Source: Candidatus Falkowbacteria bacterium LH_S3 (lineage in GTDB: Bacteria > Patescibacteriota > Patescibacteriia > Patescibacteriales > JAGXOH01). Taken from it: a stretch of DNA of 9,507 nucleotides. Each line of letters opens with the position of its first letter. Positions within the stretch are counted from its first letter, which is position 1. Position numbers and translations under genes: made by a program. The stretch is from contig JAGXOH010000025.1 in the NCBI GenBank assembly GCA_023659985.1, positions 1-9,507 on the forward strand, read 5' to 3'. Below the pieces are notes generated by a model. It did not search any database. It worked only from the letters and a program-made list of their open reading frames with translations, and was not told where the DNA came from. Below, piece after piece: positions 5,111 to 9,507 of this stretch.

Positions 5111-7216
5111 ATGTCCTTAGAACAAGTAGAGAAGCGTATTAAAAAACTAAAAAAAGAGATTGAACATCATCGTTACGCCTATCATGTTTTAGATAAGCAG
5201 GAAATAAGTAACGGAGCTTTGGATAGTTTAAAAAATGAATTAGCTAAACTGGAGCAATCATATCCTGACCTTATAACCCCGGATTCACCCACTCAAAGAG
5301 TAGGGGGTAAGCCATTAAAAGATTTTGAGAAAGTTGAGCATAAAGTCCCTATGCTTTCTTTGTTTGATGCTTTCACGAAGCAAGATATGCGGGATTGGGA
5401 AAATAGGTTGCTTAAAATAAGAGGTGGTAATTGGAGTTATTTTTGCGAATTAAAGTTAGATGGGTTAGCTATGAGTCTAAGGTATGAAAACAGTATGTTT
5501 GTTCAAGGAGCTACTCGCGGAGATGGTAAGATTGGCGAGGATGTAACTCCTAATCTAAAAACCCAAGAAAGTATACCTTTAAAATTACGGAAGCCTAAGA
5601 GAGATGAGTTGCAACAAGTTGGCTTGACCAATAAGCAGATCATAAATATTCAAAAAGTGCTCACTAGCGGAGAGCTGGTTGTTAGAGGTGAAGTAATAAT
5701 GACTAAAAAATCATTTGAAAATTTAAATAAAAAACTTAGCCAAGAGAATAAATCTGTCTTGGCTAATCCCAGAAATGCAGTAGCAGGAACAGTTCGTCAG
5801 CTTGACCCTCAGGTGGTGGCGGAAAGGGATATTGCTTTTTACGCTTATTATTTGGTTACTGATTTGGGAATAAAAAGCCAAGATAAATTGATAAAACTGC
5901 TGTCTTTGCTTGGTTTTAAAATAGTGAAACATTATAAATTATGTTCAAATTTGGAAGAAGTGTTTAAATTTCATCATTTTTGTCAAGACAGGAGGCAAAA
6001 ATTTCCTTTGCAAGTAGACGGAATCGTAGTTAAGGTCAATGAACTTGATTTATGGGATTTTTTCGGAGTGGTTGGCAAGGGGCCAAGATATATGATGGCT
6101 TATAAATTTCCGGCTGAACAAGTTACCACTAAATTAAAAGATGTGGAGTGGCAAGTGGGTAGGACAGGAGTGTTAACCCCGATTGCTTTTTTAGAGCCGG
6201 TTAATATTAGAGGAGCAACTATTAGCAGGGCAACTTTGCATAATATGGATGAGATAAAAAGGCTGGATATTAAAATAGGCGACACTGTAATTGTAGAAAG
6301 AGCCGGGGATGTCATACCTAAGATAGTTAAAACCCTTCCTGGTTTAAGAGATGGCTATGAGCAAAAAATAAAAGCGCCTAATAAATGCCCCAGATGTGGT
6401 GGCGATGTGGAAAAAATTTCCGGGGAAGTTGCTTATAAATGTGTTAATAAAGATTGTTACGCAGTTAACCTTAGGCAATTAATTCATTGGACGAGCAAGA
6501 GTGCTTGTGATATTCAGGGCTTGGGAGAGAAGGTGGTGGAGCAGTTGATGGAGAGCGGTTTAGTGGAAGAGATCTCTGATTTTTATACCTTAACTTCTGG
6601 CGATCTAAGTCCCTTAGAAAGATTTGCTGACAAGTCTGCGGAAAATTTGGTAAAGGCAATCCAGGACAAGAAAATTATTGATTTGAATAGATTTATTTAC
6701 GGACTGGGTATTGAACATATTGGCAGTGAGACAGCTTTATTATTAGTTGATAATTTTGTGAACAATTATAAAGGGGGCAAAAGAGGCTGTATTTTTAAAA
6801 TAAAAGATGTAGTTAATTATTTTGCCTCTGTTGACCTCAAAGACCTTCAAGACCTTCAAGATATTGGGAGTGTTGTAGCCCAAAGTATTGTTGATTGGTT
6901 TGGCAATGATAAAAATATTTTGGTCCTAAAAAAACTTGAAAAAAACGGAGTAGGGATTAAATGGAGGAAACAGAGAGATGAAATTGAAAAATTAAAAGGT
7001 CTTACTTTTGTGCTAACAGGTGGTTTATCAAGTTTGACAAGGCAGGAAGCAAGGGATAAAATAAGGCAATTAGGAGGCAATACAACATATTCTGTTAGTA
7101 AAGAAACCGATTATGTGTTAATTGGAAAAGATCCTGGAAGCAAATACAGGAAAGCAAAGAAATTGGGAGTGAATATTATTACAGAAGAAGAATTTAGGAA
7201 GATGGTAAATGGTTGA
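5111..7216 (+). CDS. ligA: NAD-dependent DNA ligase LigA
   Basis: LigA seals nicks in replication and repair using NAD+. From ATG 5111 (701 aa), the catalytic lysine of KLDG is Lys115, the same number as in E. coli. Other landmarks: RGDG 136-139, NPRN 219-222, VDGIVVKVN 302-310, AYKFPAE 330-336, an OB fold at about 345-410, zinc finger Cys426, Cys429, Cys444 and Cys449, helix-hairpin-helix repeats at about 460-610, and a BRCT domain at 628-701. Domain Ia keeps Tyr24 and His25 (E. coli Tyr22 and His23), but Asn34 and Leu37 replace the conserved Asp32 and Tyr35. An extra segment at about 158-190, before RGEVIM, helps explain the length over E. coli's 671. A TTG at 5084 would add nine residues encoded by the repeat array, so ATG 5111 is preferred. 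No Shine-Dalgarno is visible. Confidence 0.96.
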   Translation: MSLEQVEKRIKKLKKEIEHHRYAYHVLDKQEISNGALDSLKNELAKLEQSYPDLITPDSPTQRVGGKPLKDFEKVEHKVPMLSLFDAFTKQDMRDWENRLLKIRGGNWSYFCELKLDGLAMSLRYENSMFVQGATRGDGKIGEDVTPNLKTQESIPLKLRKPKRDELQQVGLTNKQIINIQKVLTSGELVVRGEVIMTKKSFENLNKKLSQENKSVLANPRNAVAGTVRQLDPQVVAERDIAFYAYYLVTDLGIKSQDKLIKLLSLLGFKIVKHYKLCSNLEEVFKFHHFCQDRRQKFPLQVDGIVVKVNELDLWDFFGVVGKGPRYMMAYKFPAEQVTTKLKDVEWQVGRTGVLTPIAFLEPVNIRGATISRATLHNMDEIKRLDIKIGDTVIVERAGDVIPKIVKTLPGLRDGYEQKIKAPNKCPRCGGDVEKISGEVAYKCVNKDCYAVNLRQLIHWTSKSACDIQGLGEKVVEQLMESGLVEEISDFYTLTSGDLSPLERFADKSAENLVKAIQDKKIIDLNRFIYGLGIEHIGSETALLLVDNFVNNYKGGKRGCIFKIKDVVNYFASVDLKDLQDLQDIGSVVAQSIVDWFGNDKNILVLKKLEKNGVGIKWRKQRDEIEKLKGLTFVLTGGLSSLTRQEARDKIRQLGGNTTYSVSKETDYVLIGKDPGSKYRKAKKLGVNIITEEEFRKMVNG

Positions 7217-7231
7217 TGGTTATCAGATAGA

Positions 7232-7270
7232 TGTTGCGGGTTAATAATTCAATAACGCGGGGTAGCAACA
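7232..7270 (+). promoter_or_regulatory. Hairpin just upstream of gatC
   Basis: TGTTGC (7232-7237) pairs with GCAACA (7265-7270), and GTTA (7240-7243) can pair with TAAC (7253-7256). GGGG (7259-7262), the only Shine-Dalgarno-like run, lies in the internal loop, 12 nt from the ATG. The 3' arm ends 4 nt before the gatC start. Confidence 0.35.
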
Positions 7271-7274
7271 ATTT

Positions 7275-7568
7275 ATGCAACTATCCAAATCTCAAATAAA
7301 ACATATAGCCAAATTAGCTCGGCTAGATTTATCTGATAGAGAATTGAAAACTTATGGCAACCAGTTGACTGATATTTTGAATTTTGTGGAAAAATTACAA
7401 CAAGTGAATACTGTTGGTGTGGAGCCTATGGCTCATACCACAGGAGCCGAGAATATATTCAGAGAGGACGAGCCCACAAATTGGGATGAGCAGGAAGTTA
7501 ATAACGCTTTAAATCAAGCGCCGGAATTGGAAGATAGGGAAATTAAGGTTAAAAGGGTTTTCCAGTAA
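7275..7568 (+). CDS. gatC: Amidotransferase subunit GatC
   Basis: GatC is the small subunit of the GatCAB complex, which converts Glu-tRNA(Gln) and/or Asp-tRNA(Asn) to the amidated forms; it belts GatA and GatB together. The 97-residue protein has the expected length. It shows the N-terminal helical signature HIAKLARLDLSDRELKTY (residues 10-27), the central helix ILNFVEKLQQVN, then VEPMAHTTG and REDEP, and a final segment with APELEDREIKVKRVF. The gene starts 58 bp after ligA and is followed 96 bp later by gatA, so ligA-gatC-gatA may be co-transcribed. The ATG has no well-placed Shine-Dalgarno. Confidence 0.95.
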   Translation: MQLSKSQIKHIAKLARLDLSDRELKTYGNQLTDILNFVEKLQQVNTVGVEPMAHTTGAENIFREDEPTNWDEQEVNNALNQAPELEDREIKVKRVFQ

Positions 7569-7595
7569 TGATAGTTGCTTATAGTTTTCATTGTT

Positions 7596-7656
7596 AATTG
7601 TTATTAGTGGATATTGGTTGTTAATAACCAATAATAATTTTTTAGTTGCAACAATT
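7596..7656 (+). promoter_or_regulatory. Nested hairpin between gatC and gatA
   Basis: An 8-bp perfect stem TATTGGTT (7612-7619) with AACCAATA (7626-7633) has a 6-nt loop. It is enclosed by TTATTA (7601-7606) with TAATAA (7632-7637, overlapping alternative) and by AATTGTT (7596-7602) with AACAATT (7650-7656). The outer arm ends 8 nt before the gatA ATG. It is built from TTGTTA/AACAAT words like those upstream of trmD. It may tune gatA translation relative to gatC, or be a repeat copy. Confidence 0.4.
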
Positions 7657-7664
7657 GGATAATT

Positions 7665-9101
7665 ATGAATTTAAATACATTAACTATAAAACAGGCTAAT
7701 GAAAAATTGCAAAGTGGCGAGATTACCTCTAAAGATCTTACAATGGCTTGTTTGGATGCTATAAAAGAAAAAGACAGCAAGTTCAGGGCTTGTTTAACCG
7801 TGTGCGAGAAAGAAGCTACGGCTGAGGCTATAGAGGCGGATAAGCGGATACAAAACGGTGAAACCGGGGATCTATTAGGGATTCCTTATGTAGTCAAAGA
7901 TAATATTTTAACCAAGGGGGTAAAGACTACTGCAGCTTCTAAGATATTAAAAGACTATATCGCTCCTTTTGACGCTACTATAATAAAAAAATTAAAGCAA
8001 GCCGGAGCGGTGTTATTAGCTAAAACCAATCTGGATGAATTCGCTCACGGAGCATCTACGGAAAACAGCGCCTTTCAGGTAACTCGCAATCCGATTGACA
8101 CAAGCCGAGTGCCTGGAGGATCTTCTGGTGGCTCTGGAGCCGCAGTGGCTGCGGATATGTGTTTATTCGGCTTAGGAACAGACACAGGCGGATCAATCAG
8201 GCATCCAGCCGGTTTTTGCGGAACAACTGGATTAAAACCCACTTATGGAAGAAGTTCCAGATTTGGTCTTATGGCTATGACCTCTTCTACTGATGTGGCA
8301 GGTTCTTTAACTAAGACAGTTGAAGATGCGGCTTTAGTACTCAAGGGTATGGCTGGGGTGGATAAAAACGATGCCACCACAGTTGATAGGCAAGTGGATG
8401 ATTATGAATCTTTCCTTAATAAGGATTTAGGTGGTATGAAAATAGGAGTTCCTCAAGAATATTTTAAAGAAGGTGTAGCTGATGGAGTGGCTGATGCGGT
8501 TTCTAAGGCAACCCTAAAATTAAAAGAACTGGGAGCTGAAATAGTTGAGGTTAGTTTGCCTCATACCGAATTTGGGGTTCCGGTTTATTATATTATTACA
8601 CCATCAGAAATAAGTTCTAATTTAGCCAGATTTGACGGTATTCGTTACGGTTTGGCGTATTGGCAAGCTAAGGAATTGGCTGATATTTATTTTAAATCCA
8701 GGGGGCTTGGGTTTGGTTCTGAGGTTAAAAGAAGGATAATGGTTGGAACTTTTGCTTTAAGCGCAGGATACAAAGATGCTTATTATTTACAAGCCCAAAA
8801 AGTAAGAACCAAAATAAAAGAGGAGTTGGATGCGGAACTAAGGGAATTGGATGCTTTGGTAACTCCAACATCTCCACATATAGCTTTTAAGATAGGAGAA
8901 AAATCACAGGATCCGCTTAAGATGTATTTAGAGGATGTCTTTGCTACTCCGGCTTCTTTGGCAGGGCTACCTGCAATATCAGTGCCATGCGGAACTTCTA
9001 AGGGTATGCCTGTGGGTATGCAGTTGATTGGTAAAAGATTTGATGAGAAAACATTGTTTAGGATAGGGGACGCTTATCAGAAATTAGAAAGTGGGAATTA
9101 G
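7665..9101 (+). CDS. gatA: Glutamyl/aspartyl-tRNA amidotransferase subunit GatA
   Basis: GatA is the glutaminase subunit. It hydrolyses glutamine and feeds ammonia to GatB for transamidation of mischarged tRNA. At 478 residues it is full length for an amidase-signature enzyme. The Ser-cisSer-Lys triad is complete: Lys78 in GIPYVVKDN, Ser153 in PGGSSGGSGAA, and nucleophile Ser177 in GTDTGGSIRHP. Each is offset by one from S. aureus GatA (Lys79, Ser154, Ser178). Other conserved blocks are LAKTNLDEFAHGASTENS (118-135), GLKPTYGR (189-196), LVTPTSPH (398-405) and the C-terminal GLPAISVPCG (434-443) with GMQLIGK. ATG 7665 is preceded by GGA (7657-7659) with 5-nt spacing, a weak Shine-Dalgarno. gatB, often the next gene, does not follow here; a tRNA gene does. 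Confidence 0.97.
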   Translation: MNLNTLTIKQANEKLQSGEITSKDLTMACLDAIKEKDSKFRACLTVCEKEATAEAIEADKRIQNGETGDLLGIPYVVKDNILTKGVKTTAASKILKDYIAPFDATIIKKLKQAGAVLLAKTNLDEFAHGASTENSAFQVTRNPIDTSRVPGGSSGGSGAAVAADMCLFGLGTDTGGSIRHPAGFCGTTGLKPTYGRSSRFGLMAMTSSTDVAGSLTKTVEDAALVLKGMAGVDKNDATTVDRQVDDYESFLNKDLGGMKIGVPQEYFKEGVADGVADAVSKATLKLKELGAEIVEVSLPHTEFGVPVYYIITPSEISSNLARFDGIRYGLAYWQAKELADIYFKSRGLGFGSEVKRRIMVGTFALSAGYKDAYYLQAQKVRTKIKEELDAELRELDALVTPTSPHIAFKIGEKSQDPLKMYLEDVFATPASLAGLPAISVPCGTSKGMPVGMQLIGKRFDEKTLFRIGDAYQKLESGN

Positions 9102-9193
9102 AAATTAGGATTGTGTTTGCGTCTGAATTTTTAATTTTTAGCTTCTTTTTAAAGGTGAAAAATTGAAGATACAGGTTAATTTTAAAATATGAA

Positions 9194-9281
9194 GGTGGGA
9201 TGGTCGAGCGGTCTAAGGCGCACGCCTGGAAAGCGTGTGTACCTCAAAAGGGTACCGAGGGTTCGAATCCCTCTCCCACCG
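9194..9281 (+). tRNA. tRNA-Ser (anticodon GGA)
   Basis: All arms of a class II tRNA are present. The acceptor GGTGGGA (9194-9200) pairs with TCCCACC (9274-9280), with discriminator G at 9281 as expected for serine. The anticodon stem CACGC/GCGTG (9221-9225, 9233-9237) encloses the loop CTGGAAA with anticodon GGA at 9228-9230, which reads UCC and UCU. The long variable arm GTACC/GGTAC (9239-9243, 9251-9255) is the serine hallmark. The T arm is GAGGG-TTCGAAT-CCCTC (9257-9273). The 3' CCA is not encoded (GCTT follows), so a CCA-adding enzyme is needed. Confidence 0.98.
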
Positions 9282-9288
9282 CTTGGAA

Positions 9289-9307
9289 AATTAAGCAAAG
9301 CTTAATT
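9289..9307 (+). terminator. Hairpin just downstream of tRNA-Ser
   Basis: AATTAAGC (9289-9296) and GCTTAATT (9300-9307) form a perfect 8-bp stem with an AAA loop, starting 7 nt after the tRNA. The following bases, GTTG, do not make a T run, so this is either a weak terminator or a 3'-trailer processing structure. Confidence 0.4.
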
Positions 9308-9507
9308 GTTGAAACTCAAAAGTCAAAACTCAAAAGTCAAAACCAAAAGTCAAAACTTAAAACTGAATTAAAATATAGTTGAAACTCAAAAGTCAAAAGT
9401 CAAAATTTAAAACCAAAATTTAAATGAAATCCAAAATCCAAAATCCTAATGTCAAATGAAATATGATTGAAATTCAAAGCTCAAAAGTCAAAAGTCAAAA
9501 CCAAAAG
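9308..9507. repeat. A-rich heptad repeat array after tRNA-Ser, running off the window
   Basis: From 9315 to 9362 the sequence reads as units CTCAAAA, GTCAAAA, CTCAAAA, GTCAAAA, CCAAAA, GTCAAAA, CTTAAAA. Similar blocks recur at 9385-9418 and 9480-9506, separated by longer words such as AATGAAATCCAAAATCC. Exact sharing with other loci: 9413-9442 with 4776-4805 (30 bp), 9369-9391 with 4820-4842 (23 bp), and 9440-9462 with 1791-1813 (23 bp). It has no start or ribosome binding site of its own and translates only to Lys/Gln/Ser low-complexity peptide. The array is incomplete at the window edge. Function unknown. Confidence 0.85.

Noticed and set aside
5084..5112. TTGACT (5084-5089) and TATTAT (5107-5112) with 17-bp spacing, a good promoter match
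   Set aside because: The -10 box overlaps the ligA ATG, so a transcript would begin inside the gene with no later usable start. It is most likely a chance product of the repeat arm.
9163..9188. TTGAAG and TAAAAT as a dedicated tRNA-Ser promoter
   Set aside because: The spacing is only 14 bp and the -10 box would be almost against the tRNA 5' end.
9200..9382. A 60-codon open frame covering the tRNA and the start of the heptad array
   Set aside because: It lies inside a clear tRNA-Ser and then in A-rich repeat, giving Lys/Gln/Ser low-complexity peptide. There is no sign of a real gene.

Overview
The window looks like a chromosomal housekeeping stretch from a Candidate Phyla Radiation (Patescibacteria, Parcubacteria-like) bacterium. 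This is inferred from the AT-rich sequence, the Lys-rich protein tails, the NAD-dependent DNA ligase with a family-atypical domain Ia, the short TrmD, the weak or absent Shine-Dalgarno sites and the unusual low-complexity intergenic repeats. I could not run a phylogeny. The standard bacterial code fits: ligA ends in TGA and no gene needs in-frame TGA read-through.

Layout, all genes on the + strand. 1-260: promoter and a long structured leader. 261-1670: four-S1-domain ribosomal protein S1 (rpsA). 1671-1988: intergenic, with a MITE-like inverted repeat flanked by 14-bp direct repeats, then a promoter. 1989-3896: FtsH, the membrane AAA+ zinc protease. 4024-4689: TrmD, the tRNA m1G37 methyltransferase. 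4690-5110: a 421-bp gene-free stretch filled by degenerate A-rich repeats in two opposing arms. 5111-7216: LigA. 7275-7568 and 7665-9101: GatC and GatA, two of the three subunits of the amidotransferase that makes Gln-tRNA(Gln) and/or Asn-tRNA(Asn). No gatB is seen. 9194-9281: tRNA-Ser(GGA). 9308-9507: more of the same A-rich repeat, running off the window end.

The genes serve translation (S1, TrmD, GatCA, tRNA-Ser), membrane protein quality control (FtsH) and DNA replication and repair (LigA). There is no sign of a phage, CRISPR array, toxin-antitoxin or defence system.

The unexplained signal lies between the genes. First, a repeat family built from roughly 7-nt words ending in YAAAA (GTCAAAA, CTCAAAA, CTTAAAA, CCAAAA), plus longer words of 18-30 bp that recur exactly at three loci. 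Second, a positional pattern in which the 3' arm of a predicted hairpin or inverted repeat ends 4-8 nt before the start codon of five genes (rpsA, trmD, ligA, gatC, gatA), where a Shine-Dalgarno site would normally sit. Third, the rpsA leader has three hairpins, AU-rich linkers and no well-placed Shine-Dalgarno, which resembles the known autoregulated leader of gamma-proteobacterial rpsA.
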